The notes under the pieces were generated by a model. The model searched no databases, was not told the origin of the DNA, and saw nothing but the letters and a program-made list of their open reading frames with translations. The position numbers were made by a program, and so were the translations under genes. Positions 1-6,913 of a DNA stretch of 7,021 bases are shown one piece after another (within the stretch, counting starts at the first letter, position 1; each line of letters starts with the position of its first letter). The stretch lies in contig JAISKX010000208.1 of the NCBI GenBank assembly GCA_031260765.1, positions 1 to 7,021 on the forward strand. The letters run 5' to 3'. The DNA comes from Endomicrobium sp. GTDB lineage: Bacteria; Elusimicrobiota; Endomicrobiia; Endomicrobiales; Endomicrobiaceae.

Positions 1-1362
1 GGCAAATCTGCCGCCGTCCAATGCCACCAAAGGTCTAAGGTCCGGCGGTATCACTGGGAGAACTGTGATTATCATCCATTCTGGTCTTGTATTTGACTTA
101 AAAAATCCTTCAACGACTCGTAGCTTTCTTATAAGTCTTGCTCTTTCCGCATCGGATTTTGTCGTTTGTATTTTTTCATATATACTTTTAGATTCTTGTT
201 CTAAATCAAGCTCTTCCAACAATTTTCTGACGGCTACAGCTCCTATATCCACTTTCAACTCATCGCCAAACCCGTTTTGGAATTTCTTAATGTCGCTTTC
301 TTCAAGCAAAATAGAATGTTCGGGCTTTGCGAAATCTCTCATAAAAGGGATCTCATCTTTAGCGATTTCTATTCTTAAAAATCCTTCATAAGCCTTTAAA
401 GCGTCGGCGCTCTTTCTTAACTCATTAAACGCTTTCTCTTTTTCAACATTGAAGAATTCCACTTTTATTTTTTTGTCCGACTTGGAGACGGACACATCTG
501 TGACAGAATCTTTAATTGTTCCCGTAAAATTATCTTCAAGAATTTTCGCAATACTATTATAGCTGTCAACATCTAAATCATTGTATAAATAGATGCAATG
601 AGACTTAAAATAGCATCTATAATACACCAAGCCATTAGCGATATTTTCATGAATCTTTTTTGCGATTTCATCAGATGTTAAATCTGACTTTGCGGCTTGA
701 TGTTTGACCAAAGTTTTGAGCTGTTTTACAACTTTTTTTGCATCCTCTTCCAAAACGACTTCTTCAACTATCATACCGTCAAGAATGCTTTTAAACTCTT
801 CCCTGACAACGGGGCTGTTTATGCCGTATTTGAACAAATCAAACTCTTCTTCTTTTAAAAGAGTCCTTTTTTGAGCAAAAGAGGAAATTTTAGCATTGTC
901 TTTTAACTCGTCTGTAACAACATATTTTGTATAGTAAATAACTTTTTCTAAATCAGAAATTTTCATATCAAGAAGTATTCCGATTCTTGAAGGCGGTTTT
1001 CTTACGAACCACAAATGCGCCACAGGAACAGCCAAATCTATATGCCCGAATCTTTCCCTTCTGACCTTAGACTCAGTGACTTCCACTCCGCATCTATCGC
1101 AGATTACGCCTTTATGCTTTATATATTTGTATTTTCCGCAATGGCATTCCCAATCCTTTATAGGGCCGAAAATTCTATCGCAAAACAACCCGTCTCTCTC
1201 AGGCTTAAAAGTTCTGTAATTTATAGTTTCGGGCTTTTTTACTTCGCCGTAAGACCATTCTCTAATCTGTTCAGGACTTGCCACCGTTACCTGCATAGCG
1301 TCAAAGTTAGAAAAATTTAGAGTGTTTCTCTTTTTTTGATTTTGAAAGTTTATTTTGCTCAT
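1..1362 (-). CDS. rpoC: DNA-directed RNA polymerase subunit beta' (N-terminal 454 residues, truncated by window edge)
   Basis: This is the catalytic beta' subunit of RNA polymerase. I translated the complement by hand: the frame is open from an ATG at 1362 to the window edge with no stop, giving 454 residues of a protein usually 1200-1500 long. The N-terminal zinc ribbon is intact, with Cys73, Cys75, Cys88 and Cys91 (CHCGKYK then CDRCGVEV). Family motifs follow: PVAHLWF near 113-119, [10 protein letters not shown] near 124-133, and [15 protein letters not shown] near 439-453, which leads into the dock and switch region. The catalytic NADFDGD motif lies outside the window. Between about residues 180 and 352 there is extra sequence absent from E. 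coli beta'. The start codon overlaps the rpoB stop (ATGA). The only Shine-Dalgarno-like run, AGAGG at 1375-1379, is 12 bases away, so translation is probably coupled to rpoB. Identity is certain; only the C-terminal part is missing. Confidence 0.97.
   Translation of the reverse strand, partial: MSKINFQNQKKRNTLNFSNFDAMQVTVASPEQIREWSYGEVKKPETINYRTFKPERDGLFCDRIFGPIKDWECHCGKYKYIKHKGVICDRCGVEVTESKVRRERFGHIDLAVPVAHLWFVRKPPSRIGILLDMKISDLEKVIYYTKYVVTDELKDNAKISSFAQKRTLLKEEEFDLFKYGINSPVVREEFKSILDGMIVEEVVLEEDAKKVVKQLKTLVKHQAAKSDLTSDEIAKKIHENIANGLVYYRCYFKSHCIYLYNDLDVDSYNSIAKILEDNFTGTIKDSVTDVSVSKSDKKIKVEFFNVEKEKAFNELRKSADALKAYEGFLRIEIAKDEIPFMRDFAKPEHSILLEESDIKKFQNGFGDELKVDIGAVAVRKLLEELDLEQESKSIYEKIQTTKSDAERARLIRKLRVVEGFFKSNTRPEWMIITVLPVIPPDLRPLVALDGGRFA
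307..825 (-). other. Lineage-specific insert in RpoC (about residues 180-352)
   Basis: Compared from memory with E. coli beta', the segment between PVAHLWF and the DLEQE motif is about 180 residues longer here. The E. coli-like LTEEQYLDALEEFG stretch appears split: [13 protein letters not shown] lies at 168-180 and [17 protein letters not shown] at 352-368, with the insert between them. The insert is rich in Lys, Glu and hydrophobic residues. It has an apparent helical part near 200-245, a beta-like part near 246-262 containing two Cys (250 and 256), and another mixed part near 290-335. The position matches the beta' non-conserved domain of Thermus and some other phyla, which is built from sandwich-barrel hybrid motifs. 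Whether this insert has that fold is inference, and the edges are approximate. Confidence 0.6.
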
Positions 1363-4300
1363 TTATTTTTTACGCCTCTTATTTTGTCTTGTTTTTCTTT
1401 AAGAGCCTTATTGCTCAAAAGATCTACGCCTAAACCGAGCGCTTTTAATTCGCTCACCAACACTTTAAAGGATTCCGGAACTCCGGGCTCCGCTATTTCA
1501 TCGCCTCTTACTATTGAATCATACATCTGAACCCTTCCCTCAACATCATCGGATTTAACAGTCAAGAATTCTTGCAGAATATGAGCCGCGCCATAACCTT
1601 CTATAGCCCAAACTTCCATTTCGCCAAATCTCTGACCGCCGAACTGAGCTTTTCCGCCTAAAGGCTGTCTTGTTATCAAAGAATAAGGTCCTGTTGACCT
1701 TGCGTGCATTTTATCTTCAACTAAATGATTGAGTTTCATAACATACATCACTCCGACAGTAACTTTTTCTATAAAAGGCTCTCCCGTTCTGCCGTCATAA
1801 AGAGTGATTTTGCAATCGTCTGTTGGAACGGCTTCTTCTATAAATTTATTAAGAGCTTCGTCTAACTCTTTTGCCTTTAAGCCTCTTGCTATCAAAGTTT
1901 TCTTTTTGTCTGAAATTATTTTATCTTTTGCTTTTCTGACATAATCTTTTATCTGCTCTTCGCTTGCTCCGTCAAATACGGGGGTTATCATTTGAGTGTT
2001 CAATTCTTTTGCCGCCCATCCAAGCATAACTTCAAGGAGCTGTCCTACATTCATACGAGAAGGAATAGCAAGAGGAGACAATACGCAATCCACAGGCGTC
2101 CCATCCGGAAGCCTCGGCATATCTTCAATAGGAAGTATTCTTGCGACTATGCCTTTATTCCCATGCCTTCCTGCGAGTTTATCGCCGACTTGAACTTTCA
2201 TCTTAGCCGCTATATAAACTTTTACTATCTTATTTACTGAAACTGGAAGCTCATCGCCTTTTTTCAATCTCTCTTTATTTGTTTCATAATCTGTTTTTAA
2301 TATTTTTTCTCTCGCTTCATAAAGAGCCTCTATTTTACCGCTATCGCTCTTATCGGCTTTTGTCAACTCTTCTTTTCTTTCTTTGCGCAATAAAACTTTT
2401 GCGGCTTCATAGACTTCTTTTACATCTTCTACTTTTCTGCTTTTATCTTTATCTGTAAGTTTTTCAAGTCTGACAAAAGTCCTAACGCCTATAACTTTTC
2501 CAGAAGTTCCGGGAGGCACTCTTAAAGAAGCGTCTTGAACATCTTCCGCTTTTTTGCCGAAAAGAACTCTTAACAATCTTTCTTCTGGGGTAGTTTGCTG
2601 CTCGCCTTTTGGGGCGGTTTTGCCTACTAAAATATCGCCTCTTTGAACCATTGAACCTATTTTTATAACGCCGTCTTCGTCAAGATTTAAAAGGTCTTCA
2701 GAACCCACATTTGGAATATCTTTTGTTATTTCTTCAGGTCTTCCTTTTGTCTCTCTGGCTTCAGTATCAAACTCTCTTATATGCACAGAAGTAAATTTAT
2801 CATCTTTTATCAATCTTTCCGACAAAAGCATAGCGTCTTCAAAATTGTATCCATTCCAAGGCATAAAAGCGAGAAGAAGATTTTGTCCCAATGCAAGCTG
2901 TCCGTCTTTTGTGGCGGGACCATCGGCTATGATTTGTCCTTTTCTAACAATATCTCCAACTTTTACCAAAGGGCTCTGGTCTATACAAGTATCTTGATTT
3001 GAACGAGCATATTTCTTTAAATTATAAGTATCAATTTTACCTTCTTTAGAATAAACCATTATCTCATTGGCTGAAACTGCAACGACTTCTCCATCTGAAT
3101 CTGAAACCACTACAACGCCTGAATCGCGGGCTATTTTTTCTTCAATACCTGTCGCGACCAAAGGGATTTCGGTATCTAATAAAGGAACGCCTTGCCTTTG
3201 CATATTACAACCCATAAGCGCTCTATTTGCATCGTCATGCTCTAAGAAAGGGATAAGACCTGCTGAAACCGATATAACCTGCATTGGCGAAATGTCCATA
3301 TAATCAACTTTTACAGGAGGCTGAAACTCAAAATTCTCTCCCCTCCTTCCATGCACTGAATCAACTGAAATTTTGCCGCTCTTATCTAAAGGAGTATTAG
3401 CTTGAGCTACAAAATAAGCGTCTTCCCTATCGGCTGTCAAATATTCTATTTTATCGGTAGCAATACCGTTTTCAACTTTTTTATACGGGGTTTCTATCAA
3501 ACCATATTGATTGATTCTTGCGAAAGTTGATAATGAAGTTATCAAACCAATATTTGGACCTTCGGGAGTTTCAATAGGACATACGCGCCCATAATGAGTA
3601 TGATGAACATCACGGACTTCAAACCCAGCTCTTTTTCTGTTTAATCCGCCAGGCCCGAGAGCTGACAGCCTTCTTTTCATAGTGAGTTCAGCCAAAGGAT
3701 TTATCTGATCCATAAATTGAGACAATTGCGAAGTTCCAAAAAACTTTCTTATTTGAGCGCTAAACTGAGTGATATTTGTAAGAGAACGAGGGGTCACATT
3801 ATCCTTATCTTGATTATTCATGTGCTCTCTTATAAATCTCGCCATCTGAACAAGCCCCACCCTTATTTGATTTTCTAAAAGTTCTCCGACAGAACGAACG
3901 CGCCTATTGCCCAAATGGTCAATATCGTCAAGCCCAATCTTTACAACTTGTCCGTTTTCCTTAAATTCCGCCTCGCCATTATAAAGCATCAAGAAATATT
4001 TAAGAGTCACGACAACATCTTCAACCGTGAGAGTTCTTTTATTGTCGGCTGGCGCGGGCATATTAAAATTTTTAGCATAATAGTCAAAGAAAGGTCCGAG
4101 CTTTTTTAAAATTTTATATCTGCCTACTGTGGTTAAATCATATCTTCTTATAGATTTAAAGAGCAATTCATCCAAAAATTCCTGAGCTCTTTCCTGCATA
4201 ATAAATTCTTGGGTCTTTATAACCCTATATATGTGATTGACTGCTTCTTTTTGACTTTTTATCGGGTCTTTCTTTAATGTCATTAAAACAGACGCGTCTT

Positions 4301-5135
4301 TTAAAACTGAAACAGAAGTATAACCGTTTGCTTGCAATTTTTTGATAGTTTCCTCTTTCAACTCTTTGCCGGCATCAACAATAATTTCTCCTGTTTCTTT
4401 ATCATAAATATCGTCCGCAACATATTCATTAGCAAGCGATGAAGAAGCGGAATTATCAAGAGAAACTTCTTTTACATCTTTAAATAGATTGAGCATTTCC
4501 TCATCGGTCTTAATACCCAATGCCCTTAAAAATGTAGTGGCGTATATTTTTCTTTTACGGTCTATACGGACATATAAAATACCATTTTGGTCGAATTCAA
4601 ATTCAACCCAAGCGCCTCTGTAAGGAATCATCCTTGCAAAATACAGCGGTTTGCCTAAGACAGTAACTCTTTTTTCTTCATCCTCTTCAAAAATAATGCC
4701 CGGAGAGCGGTGAATTTGGCTGACAACTACTCTTTCCGTCCCATTTATAATGAAAGTAGCGGTATCAGTCATCAAAGGAATATCGCCGAAATACACTTCT
4801 TGTTCGGACAATTCTTTGATTTTGCCTTCTTCATTCTTATACATCAGTCTCAATTTAACTCTTAAAGGAATAGCATAATTAGCGTCTCTTGCCACAGATT
4901 CTTCTATGGAATACTTAGGCTCGCCAAAGTCATAAGAAACATATTCCAATTTCAAACTCCCATCGGCGTTTTCCAAAGGAAATATATCCTGAAAAGCGGC
5001 TTCAAGCCCTTTAAACTTTCTTTTTTCGGGAGAAATATCTCTCTGCAAAAATTCATCAAAAGAATCTTTTTGCATTTTCAAAAGAAGCGGCGGGTCAATA
5101 GCCGCCGTAATTTTTCCAAAATTTATTTTTTCCAT
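1359..5135 (-). CDS. rpoB: DNA-directed RNA polymerase subunit beta
   Basis: This is the complete beta subunit of RNA polymerase, 1258 residues (E. coli 1342), starting MEKINFGK and ending in TGA. It forms one side of the active-site cleft and the rifamycin pocket. Visible family blocks are [16 protein letters not shown] near 137-152, the rifampicin region [11 protein letters not shown] to [10 protein letters not shown] at 467-497, [17 protein letters not shown] at 516-532, and [12 protein letters not shown] near 758-769. The active-site segment [12 protein letters not shown] at 984-995 carries lysines 986 and 994, equivalent to E. coli K1065 and K1073. Also present are [11 protein letters not shown] near 1025-1035 and [18 protein letters not shown] near 1160-1177. 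A Lys/Glu-rich helical insert spans about 893-965. At the E. coli H526 and N518 positions it has Met486 and Ile478. The start is preceded only by a weak AGG, 8 bases upstream. It follows rplL by 105 bases and overlaps rpoC by 4. Confidence 0.99.
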   Translation of the reverse strand: MEKINFGKITAAIDPPLLLKMQKDSFDEFLQRDISPEKRKFKGLEAAFQDIFPLENADGSLKLEYVSYDFGEPKYSIEESVARDANYAIPLRVKLRLMYKNEEGKIKELSEQEVYFGDIPLMTDTATFIINGTERVVVSQIHRSPGIIFEEDEEKRVTVLGKPLYFARMIPYRGAWVEFEFDQNGILYVRIDRKRKIYATTFLRALGIKTDEEMLNLFKDVKEVSLDNSASSSLANEYVADDIYDKETGEIIVDAGKELKEETIKKLQANGYTSVSVLKDASVLMTLKKDPIKSQKEAVNHIYRVIKTQEFIMQERAQEFLDELLFKSIRRYDLTTVGRYKILKKLGPFFDYYAKNFNMPAPADNKRTLTVEDVVVTLKYFLMLYNGEAEFKENGQVVKIGLDDIDHLGNRRVRSVGELLENQIRVGLVQMARFIREHMNNQDKDNVTPRSLTNITQFSAQIRKFFGTSQLSQFMDQINPLAELTMKRRLSALGPGGLNRKRAGFEVRDVHHTHYGRVCPIETPEGPNIGLITSLSTFARINQYGLIETPYKKVENGIATDKIEYLTADREDAYFVAQANTPLDKSGKISVDSVHGRRGENFEFQPPVKVDYMDISPMQVISVSAGLIPFLEHDDANRALMGCNMQRQGVPLLDTEIPLVATGIEEKIARDSGVVVVSDSDGEVVAVSANEIMVYSKEGKIDTYNLKKYARSNQDTCIDQSPLVKVGDIVRKGQIIADGPATKDGQLALGQNLLLAFMPWNGYNFEDAMLLSERLIKDDKFTSVHIREFDTEARETKGRPEEITKDIPNVGSEDLLNLDEDGVIKIGSMVQRGDILVGKTAPKGEQQTTPEERLLRVLFGKKAEDVQDASLRVPPGTSGKVIGVRTFVRLEKLTDKDKSRKVEDVKEVYEAAKVLLRKERKEELTKADKSDSGKIEALYEAREKILKTDYETNKERLKKGDELPVSVNKIVKVYIAAKMKVQVGDKLAGRHGNKGIVARILPIEDMPRLPDGTPVDCVLSPLAIPSRMNVGQLLEVMLGWAAKELNTQMITPVFDGASEEQIKDYVRKAKDKIISDKKKTLIARGLKAKELDEALNKFIEEAVPTDDCKITLYDGRTGEPFIEKVTVGVMYVMKLNHLVEDKMHARSTGPYSLITRQPLGGKAQFGGQRFGEMEVWAIEGYGAAHILQEFLTVKSDDVEGRVQMYDSIVRGDEIAEPGVPESFKVLVSELKALGLGVDLLSNKALKEKQDKIRGVKNK

Positions 5136-5240
5136 TTATTAAACCTATTTTAATATTATCAACAAAAAACCGCATAAATAAAATATATTGATATTTCTAT
5201 ATCAGTATATTTTCTATTTATTGATAGACTATTTTTTGCT
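5136..5240 (-). promoter_or_regulatory. rplL-rpoB intergenic region
   Basis: This 105-base, strongly AT-rich spacer lies between the rplL stop and the rpoB start. It contains a long imperfect hairpin (listed separately), then a GCGG and a six-T run at 5164-5169, then the weak rpoB ribosome site. In E. coli the equivalent spacer carries a transcription attenuator and an RNase III cut site that lower rpoBC expression relative to rplJL. A similar role here is inference from position and structure. Confidence 0.5.
5175..5220 (-). repeat. Long AU-rich hairpin in the rplL-rpoB spacer
   Basis: The arm at 5199-5213 (AAAATATACTGATAT on the minus strand) pairs with 5180-5194 (ATATCAATATATTTT). That gives 14 of 15 pairs, one A-C mismatch at 5205/5188, and a 4-base AGAA loop. 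A 2-base AG bulge then separates five more pairs, TAAAT at 5216-5220 with ATTTA at 5175-5179. It could be an RNase III processing site or a weak attenuator: the T run follows after a GCGG gap rather than directly, so it is not a classic intrinsic terminator. Confidence 0.7.
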
Positions 5241-5624
5241 CTACTTCAATTCAACAGTTGCGCCTGCTTCAACGAGTTTCTTTTTAAATCCTTCAGCATC
5301 GGCTTTCGGCACATTCTCTTTAACTGTTTTAGGAGCGCCTTCCACCAAATCCTTAGCCTCTTTAAGACCGAGGCTTGTTATTTCTCTGACAGCTTTAATA
5401 ACATTGATTTTGTTTGCGCCGGCTGCAGTCAAAACAACTGTGAACTCATCTTTTTCTTCAGCCGCCGCAGGAGCCGCGCCAGCCGCAGGAGCCGCCGCTA
5501 CAGCCACAGGGGCTGATGCAGATACTCCGAACTTCTCTTCCAAAGCTTTTACAAGCTCGGAAAGTTCAATCACTGTCAACTTTGAAATTGCTTCAATCAA
5601 CTGATCTTTTGATAAATCTGCCAT
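5241..5624 (-). CDS. rplL: 50S ribosomal protein L7/L12 (bL12)
   Basis: This is the multi-copy ribosomal stalk protein, which binds L10 as dimers and recruits elongation factors and other translation GTPases. It has 127 residues, normal for the family. The N-terminal dimerisation helices cover about 1-33 ([16 protein letters not shown]). A flexible Ala/Pro-rich hinge covers about 37-56. The globular C-terminal domain follows from about 59, with the factor-binding stretch [20 protein letters not shown] near 70-89 and a VELK end. The frame extends five codons upstream to a GTG at 5639, but that GTG lies inside the Shine-Dalgarno run GGTGGAGG. I therefore place the start at the ATG at 5624, 8 bases after GGAGG. 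This is the strongest ribosome site among the protein genes here, fitting the several L12 copies needed per L10. The stop is TAG. Confidence 0.98.
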   Translation of the reverse strand: MADLSKDQLIEAISKLTVIELSELVKALEEKFGVSASAPVAVAAAPAAGAAPAAAEEKDEFTVVLTAAGANKINVIKAVREITSLGLKEAKDLVEGAPKTVKENVPKADAEGFKKKLVEAGATVELK

Positions 5625-5632
5625 TTGAATAT

Positions 5633-5640
5633 CCTCCACC
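5633..5640 (-). promoter_or_regulatory. rplL ribosome binding site that decides the start
   Basis: The minus strand reads GGTGGAGG here, with GGAGG 8 bases before the ATG at 5624. It excludes the upstream in-frame GTG at 5639, which is part of the site itself. Confidence 0.85.
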
Positions 5641-5700
5641 TTATTTTCTGTTTATTTTTTACTTATATAAAACAAAAGCGCACAACGCCTATAACAGCAC

Positions 5701-6219
5701 CTACGCCTTCACTTGTTTTTTGCTTGCCGCGTCTAAAACATTCAACAAACCTCTGATATTTGCCGCTAAAACATTTACAAAACCGCTTATTGGAGCATTC
5801 ATACTGCCCAACATCTTGCCTATCAACACTTCTCTTGCAGGCAATGCCGAGAGCTTGCTAACTATATCTGCGTCAACAAATTTTCCATCCATAAACGCTT
5901 TTTTGATTTTCAATTTATCATGAGTTTTGGCAAAATCAACTATGATTTTTGCAGGAGAGACCACATCGTCGTTTTCAAACACAACGGCTGTAGGTCCTGT
6001 AAAAACATCGCCTGCTTCAATACCGAGCTCTTTAAAAGCAAGTTCGCTTAAAGTATTTTTAACAACGGCAAATTCGCTTTTATTAGGACGGAGCTTGTTT
6101 CTGAGTTCTGAAACCTCAATAACATTAAGCCCGCGATAATCGGCTAAAATCATACCTTTCATCGCTTTAAATTTGTCGGTTAATTTTTTTAATTCTGTTT
6201 GATTTTTTACACTTGGCAT
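5701..6219 (-). CDS. rplJ: 50S ribosomal protein L10 (uL10)
   Basis: L10 is the base of the ribosomal stalk. It binds 23S rRNA near the L11 site and carries L12 dimers on its C-terminal helix. It has 172 residues, a normal length. The N-terminal rRNA-binding domain is recognisable from KFKAMKGMILADYRGLNVIEVSELRNKLR (about 17-45) and the VVKNTL segment near 52-57, followed by a GPTAVVF strand near 75-81. The C-terminal part, from about 130 to the end, is a helical segment (GFVNVLAANIRGLLNVLDAASKK) expected to bind L12. The ATG is 7 bases after GGAG at 6227-6230, and the stop is TAG. It lies 76 bases before rplL. In many bacteria L10, alone or with L12, represses this operon by binding the mRNA leader, and a structured leader is present upstream. 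The usual upstream partners rplK and rplA are missing. Confidence 0.98.
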   Translation of the reverse strand: MPSVKNQTELKKLTDKFKAMKGMILADYRGLNVIEVSELRNKLRPNKSEFAVVKNTLSELAFKELGIEAGDVFTGPTAVVFENDDVVSPAKIIVDFAKTHDKLKIKKAFMDGKFVDADIVSKLSALPAREVLIGKMLGSMNAPISGFVNVLAANIRGLLNVLDAASKKQVKA

Positions 6220-6347
6220 TTTATATCTCCTAACAATAAAAATACTTCTCCCGCAAGAGAGAAGTATAAAAATACAGGAAACTTTTATTCTTTTCGTCTC
6301 GGTAAGATTTTATTTTTAATGCCTCTTTAAGCGGCATCTTACTATCT
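6220..6347 (-). promoter_or_regulatory. Structured 5' leader of rplJ, candidate L10 autoregulatory leader
   Basis: A transcript starting about 7 bases after the TATAAT box would have a leader of about 128 bases with two structures. The first pairs GTAAGAT (6336-6342) with ATCTTAC (6302-6308). It encloses a GCC/GGC stem (6333-6335 with 6321-6323), a 9-base loop, and a lopsided 12-base A-rich bulge at 6309-6320. The second is the terminator-like hairpin at 6242-6267. Known L10 leaders consist of an L10-binding stem with an asymmetric internal loop, followed in some bacteria by a terminator. The match here is by position and architecture only; I could not test a covariance model. Confidence 0.5.
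6232..6267 (-). terminator. Terminator-like attenuator hairpin upstream of rplJ
   Basis: On the minus strand ATACTTCTC (6259-6267) pairs perfectly over 9 bases with GAGAAGTAT (6242-6250) around an 8-base loop. TTTTTATTGTT follows at 6232-6242. The T run is on the minus strand only, so the element is oriented with rplJ transcription. It ends two bases before the rplJ Shine-Dalgarno GGAG, so it could act on transcription (attenuation), on translation (occlusion), or as the end of the TM2 transcript. The sequence cannot separate these. Confidence 0.6.
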
Positions 6348-6353
6348 TTGACT

Positions 6354-6359
6354 ATTATA
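6354..6359 (-). promoter_or_regulatory. Candidate -10 box for rplJ-rplL-rpoB-rpoC
   Basis: A perfect TATAAT on the minus strand sits six bases after the TM2 stop codon and about 135 bases before rplJ. The -35 side is weak: at 17-base spacing the hexamer is AAGCCT, and the TTGTAA at 6382-6387 is too far (22 bases). In AT-rich DNA a chance TATAAT is not rare, so this is a reasonable but unproven promoter. Confidence 0.4.
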
Positions 6360-6364
6360 TTTTT

Positions 6365-6625
6365 CTATTTTGCAACAGGCTTTACAACATATTTCTTTTC
6401 AAAGTTTTCATCGCTGCTAATCAAATACAATACAGTTCTTACTAATGCCCATATTCCCAATGCCCCAAGAATAAAAAACCCAACGAATACAAGACAAAGC
6501 AAATCAGCGACAAAAAATGTAATCAAAACTATCAATCCTTTTTTCGTATCGTTAAGATAGAAAAAATCAATTCCTAACGCGCCGAGAAAAAATGCTAAAA
6601 CAGCGGCAACAATTTTGCTTTTCAT
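6365..6625 (-). CDS. Small TM2-domain membrane protein
   Basis: This 86-residue protein probably spans the membrane twice. The first hydrophobic segment is about residues 5-24 (AVLAFFLGALGIDFFYL). A short polar turn, NDTKKG, follows at 25-30. The second hydrophobic stretch runs about 31-68, long enough for one extended or two short helices, and contains GALGIWALVR near 54-63. The FLGxLGxxxFYL pattern, the Gly after the turn and the GIW motif are the signature of the TM2 domain family. The tail (69-86) is polar and lysine-rich. TM2 proteins are widespread in bacteria but have no single established function, so I assign none. The start is firm: AAGGAG lies 6 bases upstream of the ATG. The gene sits between 5S rRNA and rplJ, only 29 bases after a GC-rich hairpin, leaving little room for its own promoter. 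Read-through from the rRNA operon is plausible. The stop is TAG. Confidence 0.88.
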   Translation of the reverse strand: MKSKIVAAVLAFFLGALGIDFFYLNDTKKGLIVLITFFVADLLCLVFVGFFILGALGIWALVRTVLYLISSDENFEKKYVVKPVAK

Positions 6626-6654
6626 AAAACTCTCCTTTTATTTAATCTTTCAAC

Positions 6655-6685
6655 AGCGCGCGCAATCTTTAAACTTGCGCGCGCT
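6655..6685 (-). terminator. Perfect GC-rich hairpin after 5S rRNA (possible terminator or processing stem)
   Basis: AGCGCGCGCAA (minus 6675-6685) pairs perfectly over 11 bases with TTGCGCGCGCT (minus 6655-6665) around a 9-base loop. It starts 11 bases after the 5S 3' end. No T run follows on the minus strand (TGTTGAAAGATTAAAT), so it lacks the second half of an intrinsic terminator. It may end rRNA transcription inefficiently, protect or define a processed 3' end, or let transcription continue into the TM2 gene. Confidence 0.5.
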
Positions 6686-6695
6686 TAGAATAAAA

Positions 6696-6811
6696 TCCGG
6701 CGGCGACCTACTCTGCCGGGACCCTGCGGTCCAAGTACCATCGGCTCTGGCGGGCTTAACTTCCGTGTTCGGAATGAGAACGGGTGTGACACCGCCGAAA
6801 TAACCACCGGA
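6696..6811 (-). rRNA. rrf: 5S ribosomal RNA
   Basis: This is 5S rRNA, part of the large ribosomal subunit, 116 bases long. The terminal helix closes well: the 5' end TCCGGTGGT pairs with the 3' end GCCGCCGGA over nine pairs including G-U. Hallmark internal sequences are present on the minus strand: GGTGTCACACCCGTTC, CATTCCGAACACGGAAGTTAAG, GCCGATGGTACT and GGGTCCCGGCAGAGTAGGTC. It lies about 100 bases downstream of 23S rRNA and is probably processed from the same precursor. The ends are set by the helix and could be off by one or two bases. Confidence 0.97.
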
Positions 6812-6913
6812 AAAAATGTTTTCAAAAACGAGCTGAAAACTTAATATTTAAGTAAGGTGAAACTATTTAGTAAATCATATTTGTTTGCGCATTCGCGCAA
6901 AAAAATTAGAAAA
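6812..6913 (-). other. 23S-5S internal transcribed spacer
   Basis: This spacer of about 100 bases contains no tRNA. It holds three perfect small inverted repeats: TTTGCGC/GCGCAAA at 6884-6901 with a 4-base loop, ACTTAA/TTAAGT at 6839-6853 with a 3-base loop, and GTTTTCA/TGAAAAC at 6818-6840 with a 9-base loop. The last two overlap by two bases, so they cannot both form fully. Such stems are expected near rRNA processing sites; their roles here are inferred. Confidence 0.7.

Noticed and set aside
1015..1320. Plus-strand open frame of 101 codons opposite the start of rpoC.
   Set aside because: The minus strand here encodes the conserved rpoC zinc ribbon, so this frame is a shadow.
2228..2457. 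Possible unusual insert in RpoB, the Lys/Glu-rich helical segment at about residues 893-965.
   Set aside because: A comparable helical insert before the [12 protein letters not shown] motif exists in E. coli and many other bacteria, so it is ordinary for this family.
5148..5160. GATAAT as a possible -10 box for a separate rpoB promoter.
   Set aside because: There is no convincing -35 at the right spacing, and the start would lie about a dozen bases before the rpoB ATG in very AT-rich DNA.
5455..5530. Local GC-rich, repetitive patch (GCC/GCA/GGA runs) in AT-rich surroundings.
   Set aside because: It encodes the normal Ala/Pro-rich hinge of L7/L12 and is not a foreign insert or functional repeat.
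5188..5604. Plus-strand open frame opposite rplL, rich in Ala and Ser.
   Set aside because: It is the antisense shadow of the Ala-rich rplL coding sequence and has no ribosome site or recognisable family.
5625..5639. Five-codon N-terminal extension of rplL from a GTG at 5639.
   Set aside because: The GTG is inside the Shine-Dalgarno run GGTGGAGG, and the internal ATG gives the normal L7/L12 start MADLSKDQL.
5676..5690. Short hairpin AGGCG/CGCTT followed by TTGTTTTAT between rplJ and rplL, resembling a weak attenuator.
   Set aside because: The stem has only five pairs including a G-U, and L12 must be made in excess of L10, so strong termination here is unlikely.
6655..6685. GC-rich palindrome considered as a mobile-element end or attachment site.
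   Set aside because: There is no partner copy, target duplication or integrase nearby, and its place after 5S fits an RNA hairpin better.
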